A stretch of DNA of 48,164 nucleotides, taken from contig JBQVNP010000024.1 of assembly GCA_052436255.1 (NCBI GenBank), forward strand, positions 1 to 48,164, read 5' to 3'. The notes beneath the pieces were generated by a model. That model made no database searches, had not been told where the DNA came from, and saw nothing but the letters and a program-made list of their open reading frames with translations. This document shows, one piece after another, positions 15,323 to 24,500 of the stretch. The stretch is from Pelomonas sp052436255 (GTDB lineage: Bacteria > Pseudomonadota > Gammaproteobacteria > Burkholderiales > Burkholderiaceae_C). The position numbers and the translations under genes were made by a program. The first letter of the stretch is position 1. Every line of letters begins with the position of its first letter.

Positions 15323-16804
15323 TCAGTGCATCAGCTTTTCAACCGCGCCGGGCTTGTCGTGGACGGCGAAGCGGCCGACCAGCGTGGCGCTGGCCTCGTT
15401 CATGCCGCTCACCGTCACCTCGGCGCCTTCGCGGCGGAACTTCAGGACCACCTTGTCGAGCGCACTGACCGCCGTGATGTCCCAAAAGTGCGCCGTGCTC
15501 ACGTCGATGTGGACACGCTCGACCGCTTCCTTGAAGTCGAAGGCGGCCATGAAGCGCTCGGCCGAGGCGAAGAACACCTGGCCGAAGACCTGGTAGCGGC
15601 GCTCGCGTCCGGCTGCATCGACGCTGCGATCAATGCGCAGCACATGGCTGACCTTGTGCGCAAAGAAGATGCCCGACAGCAGCACGCCGACGAAGACGCC
15701 CTGGGCCAGGTCATGCGTGCCGACGGTGACCGCGACGGTTGCCATCATCACGACGGAGCTGCTCGGTGGGTGCTGGCGCAACTTGAGCACCGAATGCCAG
15801 TTGAAGGTGCCGATGGACACCATGATCATCACGGCCACCAAGGCCGCCATCGGGATCATGCTCACCCAGGGCCCGAGGAAGACGACCATGACGAGCAGCA
15901 ACACGCCGGCCGCGAAAGCCGACAGCCTGCCCCGTCCGCCAGACTTCACGTTGATGACCGACTGGCCGATCATGGCGCAGCCCGCCATGCCGCCCAGGAA
16001 ACCGGTGGCGATGTTGGCGGCCCCCTGGCCGACGCACTCGCGGTTCTTGTTGCTGCCGGTGTCGGTCAGGTCGTCGACGATCTGGGCCGTCATCATCGAT
16101 TCCAGCAAGCCAACCACGGCCAGCGTGAGCGAGTACGGCAGGATGATCTGCAGCGTCTGCAGGGTCAGCGGGATATCCGGGAACAGGAACACCGGCAGGC
16201 TGTCGGGCAACTGGCCCATGTCGCCAACGGTCCGGATGTCCAGCCCCAGCGCCAGGCTGATGCCGGTGAGCGCGACGATGGTCACCAGCGGTGATGGCAC
16301 GGCCTTGGTCACACGGGGAAAGAGGTAGATGATGGCCAGGCCCAGCGCGGTCATTGCGTAGACCTGCCAGCCGACGTTGGTCAGCTCCGGCAGCTGGGCC
16401 ATGAAGATCAGGATGGCCAGCGCATTGACAAAGCCCGTGATCACCGAGCGCGAGACGAAGCGCATCAGCGAGCCGAGCTTGAAGACGCCGGCGACGATCT
16501 GCAGCACGCCGGTGAGCAGCGTTGCGGCCAGCAGGTACTGCAGGCCATGGTCCTTGACCAGCGTGACCATCACCAGGGCCATGGCGCCGGTGGCAGCGGA
16601 AATCATCCCAGGGCGGCCACCGGCCACGGCGGTCACGACGGCCATGCTGAAGGAGGCGTAGAGGCCGATCTTCGGGTCGACGCCCGCAATGATGGAAAAG
16701 GCAATGGCCTCGGGAATGAGGGCCAGCGCAACGACCAGGCCGGCGAGCAGATCGCCACGGACGTTGCCCAGCCACTCGCGCTTGAGAGTGGAGAGCGAAA
16801 GCAT
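15323..16804 (-). CDS. SulP-family inorganic anion transporter with STAS domain
   Basis: 493-residue transporter. The N-terminal 380 residues are membrane helices with SulP signatures (GLVVALALIPEAIAFSIIAG, GLYASFSMAVVTAVAGGRPG, GSNKNRECVGQGAANIATGF, GGMAGCAMIGQSVINVKSGG). A cytoplasmic STAS domain follows (VERVHIDVSTAHFWDITAVS). Family members carry sulfate, bicarbonate, chloride or other anions; the motifs do not settle which. The selenium locus nearby makes selenate or sulfate attractive, but nothing in the sequence proves it. A 213-nt leader upstream holds a small ORF and a hairpin. Confidence 0.88.
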   Translation of the reverse strand: MLSLSTLKREWLGNVRGDLLAGLVVALALIPEAIAFSIIAGVDPKIGLYASFSMAVVTAVAGGRPGMISAATGAMALVMVTLVKDHGLQYLLAATLLTGVLQIVAGVFKLGSLMRFVSRSVITGFVNALAILIFMAQLPELTNVGWQVYAMTALGLAIIYLFPRVTKAVPSPLVTIVALTGISLALGLDIRTVGDMGQLPDSLPVFLFPDIPLTLQTLQIILPYSLTLAVVGLLESMMTAQIVDDLTDTGSNKNRECVGQGAANIATGFLGGMAGCAMIGQSVINVKSGGRGRLSAFAAGVLLLVMVVFLGPWVSMIPMAALVAVMIMVSIGTFNWHSVLKLRQHPPSSSVVMMATVAVTVGTHDLAQGVFVGVLLSGIFFAHKVSHVLRIDRSVDAAGRERRYQVFGQVFFASAERFMAAFDFKEAVERVHIDVSTAHFWDITAVSALDKVVLKFRREGAEVTVSGMNEASATLVGRFAVHDKPGAVEKLMH

Positions 16805-16910
16805 AGGTCAAGGCAGCTCAGGGCTGCAGGGATTCAAGGCAGTGGAACAGCACGACCGCGAACGGGCCGGCTGGGGGGCGTATGGGAACGCCTGGCAGGC
16901 GCGAGGCGCC

Positions 16911-16997
16911 TTATGGCGGAGTGACTGAGCGGAAGCAGCCCAGCGGCAGCAGTCGCCGCAAGCACCGGTTCAAGCGCTGTGCATCGAGGCTGACCAT
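16911..16997 (-). CDS. Possible 28-residue upstream ORF in the sulP leader
   Basis: Reads from an ATG at 16997 with MVSLDAQRLNRCLRRLLPLG followed by CFRSVTPP and TAA. It has two Cys and several Arg. A hairpin (ggcgc-ctc-gcgcc) follows right after the stop, 107 nt before sulP. This is the layout of a translated leader, but no clear ribosome site precedes it. Confidence 0.22.
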   Translation of the reverse strand: MVSLDAQRLNRCLRRLLPLGCFRSVTPP

Positions 16998-17017
16998 GCG
17001 GCCGATTCTAGGTGGCC

Positions 17018-18772
17018 TCAGTCGGGGCGCGTCTCGCCGTCCAGGCGGATGACGCGTCTCGAACGCGTCTCGGTGTCGCTCAGAGACTCGCTGACCAGGC
17101 GGTTGTGCTGCTGCCAGTCTTCCGCGCTGCGGATGATGCTGGGCTTGATCAGCACGACCAGCTCGCGCTTGCGGCCGTTGTTGGCGCGGTTGCCGAACAG
17201 CATGGATGTCAGCGGGTTGCTGTCCGCACCGGGCAGGCCGGAGCCGCGTCGCGAGGCTTCCATCTGCATCAGGCCGCCGATGGCGACGATGTGGCCATCG
17301 GGGATGCGCACGACGGTGTCGCTTTCGTTGATGTTGGCGCTGGCCAGCGGCAGGCGGAAGTTGCCCACCGAACCCAGGTCGACCTGCTTGACCTTCTCGG
17401 TCACGCTGGACACCGACGGATGGACATGCAGCGTGATCATGTCGGCGGCGTCGATCTGCGGCGTCACGTCCAGCGCAATGCCGCTGAAGAAGGGTGTCAG
17501 CGTCAGCGTCGGGATCTGGTTGGTGGTGCCGTTCGTGCCGGTGTTGCTGGCATTGCTGCCGCTGTTGCTGCCACTGATGCCGGTGATGAAGTAGTCGTCG
17601 GTGCCGACCTTGAGCACGGCCTTCTGGTTGTTCAGCGTCGCGATGCGCGGGCTGGACAGGATCTGCGTGTCGCCATGGCTCTCGATGAAGCTCAGCAGCG
17701 CCTGGAAGCCGCCGCGTGCCAGCGCCAGGCCGAAGGTGCCCCCACCGGACGAGGGCAGGGGAATGAGGTCCGGCCAGGCGGGCTGCTGTGTGCCGGTGGA
17801 CAGCACCGGCAGGCCGCGCGAATTGCTGACCAGCGGGTTGATGATGCTGCCGACGCCGCTCGGGATCGACGGGTTGACGCTGGTCTGGCCGATGGCGCCG
17901 CGGTCGCCGATGCGCGACCAGTCGATGCCGCTCTGGTAGCCCTCGCGCAGCTCGACCTCGACGATCTTGGCCTCCAGCATGACCTGGCGCTCCACGGCGA
18001 TGCGCGTGGCCTTCAGCCAGGCTTCGACATGGCGCAGCTCGTCGGGCATGGCCCGCACCGCGACCGTGCCGGACTGCGGGCTGGTGATGACGGTGCGCCC
18101 CTCACCGCTGCCGACCAGCGCCTTCAGCGCGATGTTGGTCTCGCTCCAGAAGTCGTTGGAGACCTTGGTGCTCAGCTGGCTGCTCTCCTGCTGCTGCACG
18201 GTGGTCGTGCTGCCGCCGGTGGCTGTGCCGGTGGCGCCGTTCTGGCTGCCGGCTGGTGCGGCGCCCGAGCTGACGCGCACTTCGCTGCGGCCGCTGCGCT
18301 GGTGGGCCAGCGCGTTGATCGTGAAGACGCGCGTCTGCAGCGTCGGCGGGAAGACGGTGACGCGGCGGCCCTCGATGGCGTAGTCGAAGCCGTAGACATC
18401 GCGGATGGCGTCCAGCGATTCGCGCAGCGTGACGCCCTTGAGCGTGACGGACAGCTGGCCCGACACGCTGGGGTGCACCAGCATGCTGTAGCGGGTGTCG
18501 CTGACCAGGGACAGGAAGACATCGCGCGCCGGCGCGCCGTTGACGATGAGGTCAAAGCGCGGCTCGGGCTGCAGGGTGGGTGCCGGCATGGGCTGGGTCT
18601 GGGCTGCGGGTGCTGCGGCCGAGGCTGCCGGAGCGGCCGGCAGGGCCCGCTGGGCCTGCAGCTCTTCGCGCAGCGCCTGGCTGGGCTGGGCGACGCGCAG
18701 CGGCTTGTCGGCACAGCCGGCTAGCAGCACCGCGGCGCTGAGCAGCAAAAGACGGGGAACGGCGGCCTTCAT
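17018..18772 (-). CDS. mshL: MSHA pilus outer-membrane secretin MshL
   Basis: 584-residue lipoprotein secretin through which the pilus leaves the outer membrane. The ATG at 18772 has aaggag 6 nt upstream and yields a lipobox (LLAGC, Cys about residue 20). After a Pro/Ala linker comes a secretin/TonB N-terminal domain (SVSGQLSVTLKGVTLRESLDAI), an N1-like domain with a Gly/Thr/Gln-rich loop, and the C-terminal secretin domain (VMLEAKIVEVELREGYQSGIDW, SSPRIATLNNQKAVLKVG, LDVTPQID, ELVVLIKPSII). It overlaps mshK by 4 nt and is the last gene of the locus. Confidence 0.9.
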   Translation of the reverse strand: MKAAVPRLLLLSAAVLLAGCADKPLRVAQPSQALREELQAQRALPAAPAASAAAPAAQTQPMPAPTLQPEPRFDLIVNGAPARDVFLSLVSDTRYSMLVHPSVSGQLSVTLKGVTLRESLDAIRDVYGFDYAIEGRRVTVFPPTLQTRVFTINALAHQRSGRSEVRVSSGAAPAGSQNGATGTATGGSTTTVQQQESSQLSTKVSNDFWSETNIALKALVGSGEGRTVITSPQSGTVAVRAMPDELRHVEAWLKATRIAVERQVMLEAKIVEVELREGYQSGIDWSRIGDRGAIGQTSVNPSIPSGVGSIINPLVSNSRGLPVLSTGTQQPAWPDLIPLPSSGGGTFGLALARGGFQALLSFIESHGDTQILSSPRIATLNNQKAVLKVGTDDYFITGISGSNSGSNASNTGTNGTTNQIPTLTLTPFFSGIALDVTPQIDAADMITLHVHPSVSSVTEKVKQVDLGSVGNFRLPLASANINESDTVVRIPDGHIVAIGGLMQMEASRRGSGLPGADSNPLTSMLFGNRANNGRKRELVVLIKPSIIRSAEDWQQHNRLVSESLSDTETRSRRVIRLDGETRPD

Positions 18773-19176
18773 GGCTTCTCCTTGGATTTCCTGGCGTCGG
18801 AGGCCGCCCGGGCCGGCGGCTCGGGGCGTTTCTCGACGTCGCCGTACAGCGGCTCGCGCCTGACCTGACCGGCCTGGCGCAGCCACACGGCTTGTTCGGT
18901 GATGCGCTCGATCCGTGCGCCGTCGAGCTGCTGGCCGACGGCGTAGCGCCGGCCGCGCTGCACGACATAGGCCCGGCCATCGGCAAAGACGACCTGCCGG
19001 ACGGCCCGGTCGGCCGGCTCGGCGCCGGATGCCGCCGAAGCGGGCGAGGCAGCGGCCATCGCGCTGCGCAAGGCCGGCGGCCAGGCCGTCGGGTCGCGCG
19101 CGCCGTGACCGGCGATGTCGTCGGCGGCGTGGGCGAACGGCGCCGCCAGCAGCAGGGCGATCAGCGTCGTTCTCAT
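18769..19176 (-). CDS. mshK: MSHA biogenesis protein MshK
   Basis: 135-residue periplasmic protein with a signal peptide (MRTTLIALLLAAPFAHA). A central region (VVFADGRAYVVQRGRRYAVGQQLDGARIERITEQAVWL) resembles the small beta domain of pilus assembly proteins of the PilP/GspC kind, which link the inner-membrane platform to the secretin. The basic C-terminal tail (DARKSKEKP) overlaps the mshL start. Naming relies on position between mshJ and mshL and on size. Confidence 0.78.
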   Translation of the reverse strand: MRTTLIALLLAAPFAHAADDIAGHGARDPTAWPPALRSAMAAASPASAASGAEPADRAVRQVVFADGRAYVVQRGRRYAVGQQLDGARIERITEQAVWLRQAGQVRREPLYGDVEKRPEPPARAASDARKSKEKP

Positions 19177-19895
19177 GGCTGCACCTTCAGCAGATGGATG
19201 CGGGCCAGCAGCCGCGGCGTCTCGCCCGGGCCGCCGCTGCTCAGGCGCATCTCGCCCCAGCGCAACGCCGGCAGCTCGGCTTCGAGTGCCTGCACATAGC
19301 GCTGGATGTCGCGGTAGCTGCCCTGAACGTGCAGTTCCACCCCCTGCCAGCTCATGCCCGGCATGCGGGGTGGCGCGGCGCGGGATGAGCCTGGCGCCGA
19401 GGCCGCTGCCGAGGGCAGGGCGACGGGGGCGTCGTCCAGCAGCGTCAGGCGCTCCAGCACCAGGCCGGGCTGCCGCGCCAGCAGGCGCTGCAGTACGACG
19501 GACAGGCCCTCGGCCGGGTTGACGGTGCTGGCCTGGCGCAGGGCAGCGTCGAGTCGCAGGCGCTCCGCCTTGGCGGCGTCGAGCTGGGCCTGCAATTGCG
19601 CCGCCGGCGTGCTGGCGCTGATGCGGCTGGCCGCCACGAATTGCTCGCGCAACTGGCCCACCTCGGCCACCTCCTTGGCCTGCGCCTGGCTGCGCAGCTT
19701 GGCACGCGCGGCCTGGGGCGACAGCACCAGCGTGTCGAACAACAGCGCCAGCACGGCGACGAGGCTGAGGAAGAGGAAGGCGCGCTCGCGCAGGCTGAGC
19801 GCGTCGATGCGCTTGGCCTGGCGGTCCCAGCGCGCCCGCAGCGGGGCCAGTCGGCGGCGCAGCAGCGCCAGGTCGATGGTGGTCTGTGCCTTCAT
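19173..19895 (-). CDS. mshJ: MSHA biogenesis protein MshJ (PilO-like)
   Basis: 240-residue bitopic inner-membrane protein. A short cytoplasmic N-terminus is followed by one helix (AFLFLSLVAVLALLFDTLVL), a coiled-coil region (about residues 65-125, Ala/Gln/Arg-rich) and a ferredoxin-like periplasmic domain with the PilO-type motif VELHVQGSYRDIQRYVQALE. It belongs to the alignment subcomplex joining the ATPase platform to the secretin. It overlaps the PilN-like gene upstream and mshK downstream by 4 nt each. Confidence 0.84.
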   Translation of the reverse strand: MKAQTTIDLALLRRRLAPLRARWDRQAKRIDALSLRERAFLFLSLVAVLALLFDTLVLSPQAARAKLRSQAQAKEVAEVGQLREQFVAASRISASTPAAQLQAQLDAAKAERLRLDAALRQASTVNPAEGLSVVLQRLLARQPGLVLERLTLLDDAPVALPSAAASAPGSSRAAPPRMPGMSWQGVELHVQGSYRDIQRYVQALEAELPALRWGEMRLSSGGPGETPRLLARIHLLKVQP

Positions 19896-20569
19896 GGCGC
19901 GCCTTCCGTGGCGGCGCTGGCCGCCTGGGCCGGCGCGCTGACGACGCGGAAGGCCCACACCGGCAGGCGGCTGTTGGCCAGGGAGCTGTCGCTCGCCAGC
20001 AGCGGGTTGCTGCCCGCCTCGGTGCCGGGCGCGCCGAGGCGTTCGACGCGCAGTGCCGCCAGTTGCTGGCCGGCCAGCAGCGGGTGGGCGGCCAGCCGGC
20101 CCAGCCAGGGTCGCAGCACCGTGGTGTCGAGCGTGCCGCCCAGCAGCTCGACGCGCCCGGGCGCATAGCGCAGCTCGCTGAGCCAAGCGGCCTCGGGCAG
20201 GCTGCGCGCCACCAGGCTCAGCAGGTCGGAATGGCGCTGGCCCGCGGCGTCGGCACCCAGGGCCTGCAGCAGCAAGAGGCGCTCGGCATTGCCGGTCTCC
20301 AGCGGCAGCAGCTGCCGTTGCACGGTGGCGGCATCCACCGGCGCCGGCAGTGACGCGCTGGCCACCAGCAGGGACTGTCGCTCGACCGCGAGCTGGGCGA
20401 GCAGCGCCTGATGCCGGCCCTCGGCACTGCGGTCGCGTTGCTGCAGCCACAGCGCCGCCGCCAGGCCGGCCAGCAGCAGCAGGCCCGTCGCCTGCAGCAA
20501 GGTCAGCGCCGAGAAGTAGCGCTTGGGTGCCAGCAGGATGGGCGTGAGCAGGTTGATTTGCTGGGGCAT
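19892..20569 (-). CDS. PilN-like pilus assembly protein of the MSHA locus
   Basis: 225-residue bitopic protein opening with PQQINLLTPILLAPKRYFSA, which matches the cytoplasmic PilN motif (INLLP-type) that docks into the PilM-like partner. One helix follows (LLQATGLLLLAGLAAALWL), then a coiled coil and a periplasmic ferredoxin-like domain (DLLSLVARSLPEAAWLSELR). It sits between mshI and mshJ and pairs with both, giving a PilM-PilN-PilO arrangement. In some annotations it is called MshI2. Confidence 0.84.
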   Translation of the reverse strand: MPQQINLLTPILLAPKRYFSALTLLQATGLLLLAGLAAALWLQQRDRSAEGRHQALLAQLAVERQSLLVASASLPAPVDAATVQRQLLPLETGNAERLLLLQALGADAAGQRHSDLLSLVARSLPEAAWLSELRYAPGRVELLGGTLDTTVLRPWLGRLAAHPLLAGQQLAALRVERLGAPGTEAGSNPLLASDSSLANSRLPVWAFRVVSAPAQAASAATEGAP

Positions 20570-20572
20570 TGA

Positions 20573-21562
20573 TCAGAGCTTCTTCCGGACGTCGGTGCGC
20601 AGTGCGGCGCCCAGCAGCGGCAGGCAGGCGGCGAGCGCTTCGCCCGCCGGGCCCTCGGGCGGCGGCGCCTCGGCGGCAAAGGCGGCCAGCGCATCCAGCG
20701 CGACGGTGCGCTGGCCCAGCTCGCGCTGGATCAGCGTGGCGACCTCGGGGCCGTGCTCGGCGGTGATGACATAGAGCCGCGCCAGCGGCAGCTCGGGCCA
20801 GCTGCGCTCCCACACATCGATGGAGCGCTGCAGCTCGACGACCAGCGGCGACTCCTGCGTGCCGGGTGCATCGAAGGCGCCACCGGGCTGGTACTCGAAG
20901 CCCAGCGGCATCTCGGCGGAGGCCGCCTCGCTTTGCTCGCCGCGGGCACGGGCGAGCAGGCCGGCGTCGCCCTCGAGGCGACGCGTGTAGAACAGTTCGT
21001 CACCGGCACAGACGATCAGCAGGCAGTGGCGCGCGTCAATGAATACGGCCGCGCAGGCGCGCGCGGCCAGGTCGTCGGCGCGGGCCTGCCGGGCCAGCAG
21101 ATTGCGCAGCGCCGTCTCCCAGACGTCGACGACGCTGATCTGGTCGCTGATGCCGACCGCACCCGTCGTCAGCGCCTTGATCGCGCTGTTGCGCGCGGCG
21201 ATGACGAAGAGCTGGCGCTGGGCGCGCTCGACGTCGCCGCCGACATGCATCACGTCCAGCGTCAGCTCGGCCACATCGACATCCACCATCTCCTTGATCT
21301 GCCAGCGGGCGGCGGCCTTGAGTTCCTCTTGCGGCACATTGGGTGTGTCGACCTTGAGGATCTGGTAGTCGGCCGGGTCGAGCAGGGCGATGGCGTCGCC
21401 CGCGGGGACAGGTCTTGCCTCGGCGAGCAGGCCCCAGCGCAGCAGCCGCACGGGCTCGTCATCGTCAGGTGGGCCGTCGGTCAGCACGAAGGCATGCTGG
21501 CTGCCGACGCGGCGCAGCAGCAGGCGCTGGCCGCTGCGGCGGGGGGACCAGGGAAAACGCAT
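20573..21562 (-). CDS. mshI: MSHA biogenesis protein MshI (PilM-like)
   Basis: 329-residue cytoplasmic protein with an actin-like/PilM layout: QHAFVLTD near the N-terminus, VPQEELKAAARWQIKEMVDV, ISVVDVWETALRNLLA, CAAVFIDARHCLLIVCAGDELFYTRRL and VELQRSIDVWERSW. PilM homologues bind the N-terminal peptide of PilN at the membrane. The ATG at 21562 overlaps the mshQ stop (TGATG), which supports it over the longer open frame. Confidence 0.84.
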   Translation of the reverse strand: MRFPWSPRRSGQRLLLRRVGSQHAFVLTDGPPDDDEPVRLLRWGLLAEARPVPAGDAIALLDPADYQILKVDTPNVPQEELKAAARWQIKEMVDVDVAELTLDVMHVGGDVERAQRQLFVIAARNSAIKALTTGAVGISDQISVVDVWETALRNLLARQARADDLAARACAAVFIDARHCLLIVCAGDELFYTRRLEGDAGLLARARGEQSEAASAEMPLGFEYQPGGAFDAPGTQESPLVVELQRSIDVWERSWPELPLARLYVITAEHGPEVATLIQRELGQRTVALDALAAFAAEAPPPEGPAGEALAACLPLLGAALRTDVRKKL

Positions 21563-24500
21563 CAGTAGTTCTCTCGCTGGAAGACGATGCCGTCGCTGCC
21601 GCGATAGAGGCCCCAGGTGGCGCGCGCGCCAGGGTCGCTGGTGGCGGCGTTGCCGCACCAGGCACCGCGCAGGGCGGCCAGGTTGGCGCCGGTCGTGGCC
21701 GGTGTTGCCGCCGTCCAGTTGCTGGCAGTCTTGAGGCAGGACTGGTCGGTCGGGCTGGCGCCAGTGCCCAAGGCGATGGCGATATCCATGCTTCCCACAC
21801 GGTTGCCGCCCGGTGCCGACAGCGTGATGAAGCTGCTGCCCGCGGGGTTGACGGTGACTGTGTTGGGATTCATGACCGCGTCGGCGGCGGTGAGCGTCTT
21901 GCGGAAGTTGCCGAAGCTCAGGTTGGCTGAGGTCACGCGGGTACAGGCATCCAGGTCGTTGATCTTGAAGGTGGTGCTGCCGCTGTCCCAGTACTGGGCC
22001 ATCAGCGGCAGGATCAGCCGCCGGTTGGCGGCGCTCATGCCATTCTGTAGGCGCAGCCGACCATAGCGCAGGGGGATTTGCCCGAGCAGGGCGCGGTCGG
22101 CAACGTTGGCGGGGGCATCGGTGTCGAGGTTCAAGGCCAGCATGGTGACGTTGTCACCGTCCACCGGTGCGATGCCGAACCGGGCGTTGTCGAAGGGGCC
22201 CACAGGCGCGTTGCCGCGCAGCATGTTGAGCGTGAAGCTGACATTGGCCACGCCCGCACTCCAGGTGCCGGCGCCATTGCCGACGGTGTACTGCGCCGGC
22301 TTGAACATCGTGGTGCCCGAGATGCCCGCCAGGTTGAGATTGGCCGGTGTCGAGGCGACGAGCTTGGCGAAGCTGCCGCTGTAGTTCTGCGTCGTTGCGC
22401 CGGCCGCGTTCTGGGCCGTCAGCGTAAAGGCGATGCCAATGTCTTCGCCGAGGTAGCTGTAGGTCGAGGCCGGCGTGCAGGCCAGCGCGCTGCGGTGGGT
22501 GGCCGCAAAGGCGCTGGCGACGAAGCCGGCGGGGATGAAACGCCCGATGCGGCTTTGCTGCGCGCCGCTGGCATTGAAGACGACCGCGTCCAGCGCCAGG
22601 CCGCTGGACAGGAAGTTGCCGACGACCGCCGTGGTGTTGAGCTGGAAGCTGCCGACCTCGCTGTAGGCCAGGTTGTTGACGGTGACCGTGCCGCCTGAGA
22701 AGCCGCTGATGACACCGTTGCTCAGGTTGCCCAGCACGCCGCCGCTGGCCGGTACGGGCGTTTGCGACAGCGCCAGGGGCAACAGGTTGACGCTGCTGTT
22801 GAAGCTCGCGGTGAGGCCGCCCGCGCTGACCTGGGCCAGCGTCGCTGCAGCGTCGGGCACGCCGTCGCTGCCGCTGTCGGCCGCCGCCGCCCAGCGGTAG
22901 GCGCCCACGGTGGCCGAGAAGGGCGCGCCGGCCTTGCCGAAGACGGCATCGGCCGGGTTGCCCAGGCCGGGGTTGCCGGTGCCCGCCAGTGTCAGGCCGC
23001 TGACGACGATGGCAAAAGGCCGCACGACCAGGTCGCCGATGCCGCCGCTGATCGTCGTGCTGGCATAGGTCAGGGAGTCGTCATCGAGGTTGAGCGTGTA
23101 TTTGCCGATGTCGGTCGTGGTCAGGTTGAGCGTGGCCACGCCCGCCGTGAAGGCCAGGGCGAGGTTGTTGCTGGCCGGGCGGCTGGCCGGCAGGGCCAGC
23201 GCCGGGCTGGCGATGCCGGGCGCCGCCCAGGGGCCGCCGCTGTCGGTGCGCCAGAGCTTCATGTTGCGCGTGCCGCTGAAGTCCGTGGCGATGCCGCAGC
23301 TGCCGGTGGCCGGGTCCTTCTTGATGAGCGAGACCTGCAGGTCGTGCGGGCGGCCGGCAACGACGATGTTGCTGCCGGCGATCCTGCCGGCCAGGTCCTC
23401 GGTCCACACGAAGGCGTTGTCGTTGAACTGGATGGCGGCAGACGTGCTGGTCGTGCCCGGCGTGATGCTGTCCACCGCGGTGAGCCGCACGGCCTGGGCC
23501 AGGCTGTGCGTGAGCTGCAGCCGGGCCACGCCCTGGTCGGTGGCCACGAAGGTGTAGCTTGCGTTGCCACTGTTGCCGGTGCCCGGGGTCAGTGTGCCCA
23601 GGGGCGTCGGGCCGGAACCCTTGGACCAGTCGCCACGGCCGCTGGATGTGCTGAGGTTGACGGTGCCGGCATAGCCGGTCATGACGGTGTTGCAGGCGGC
23701 ATCGCTGCAGGCCCGCACGATGACGGCCGTGGCCGCGCAGGTGCTGCCGGCCGTGGCGGCCGGCACCGCCTCGACATGGTCCAGCGGCGGCGGGCAGGCA
23801 TGGGTGGGCGCCATGTCGGCCGTCAGCTCCAGCGCACTGATTTCGTAGTTGTAGACCCGCATCTCGTCCAGCGTGCCGTTGGCCGAGCGGTTGCTGCCAT
23901 TGGTCGGGATGGCGGTGCTGCGGTTGTCGCCGATGAAGAGGCTGCCGATGCTGTTGTCCAGGCTGCCGGTCGTCGTGCCGCTGGCGGCGCCGACCTGCAC
24001 GCCGTTGATGTAGATGCGCAGGCTGCTCTGCCCGCTGCCGGCGGCCAGGCGCCAGCTGACGGCAATATGCCTCCAGCTGCCCGCGGTGACCGCCTGCGCG
24101 CCGGTAACGGCCGAGAGCACGACGCCGTTGCCATCGCTGAGCGTCGCGCGCAGAGAACCATCGCTCTGGCGCACCAGGAAGAAGGGCCGGCTGGCCGATG
24201 TCGTCGCGTCCAGCAGCATGGCCGCAGAGTTGTTCCAGGCCGTGTTGGCGGCATACCAGAAGGTCACGGCGCCCGCATCGCCGAGGGCGGAATTGACGTC
24301 CAGCAGAGTGTCGATGGCCTGGCTGGCGCTGCTCGTGTCGGCGGGAATGCTCAGGCCGCGGCAGACGTAGCCGCCGGCCACCGTCGTCGCCGAGCCCACT
24401 CCCACGCCGTGGTTGCTGTTGGTGGTGCTGTCAACGACCTCGCCGACCCGGCCGCTGTAGCTGAATTCATCAAAGCGGTACTCGGCCCGGCGCGTGGGCG

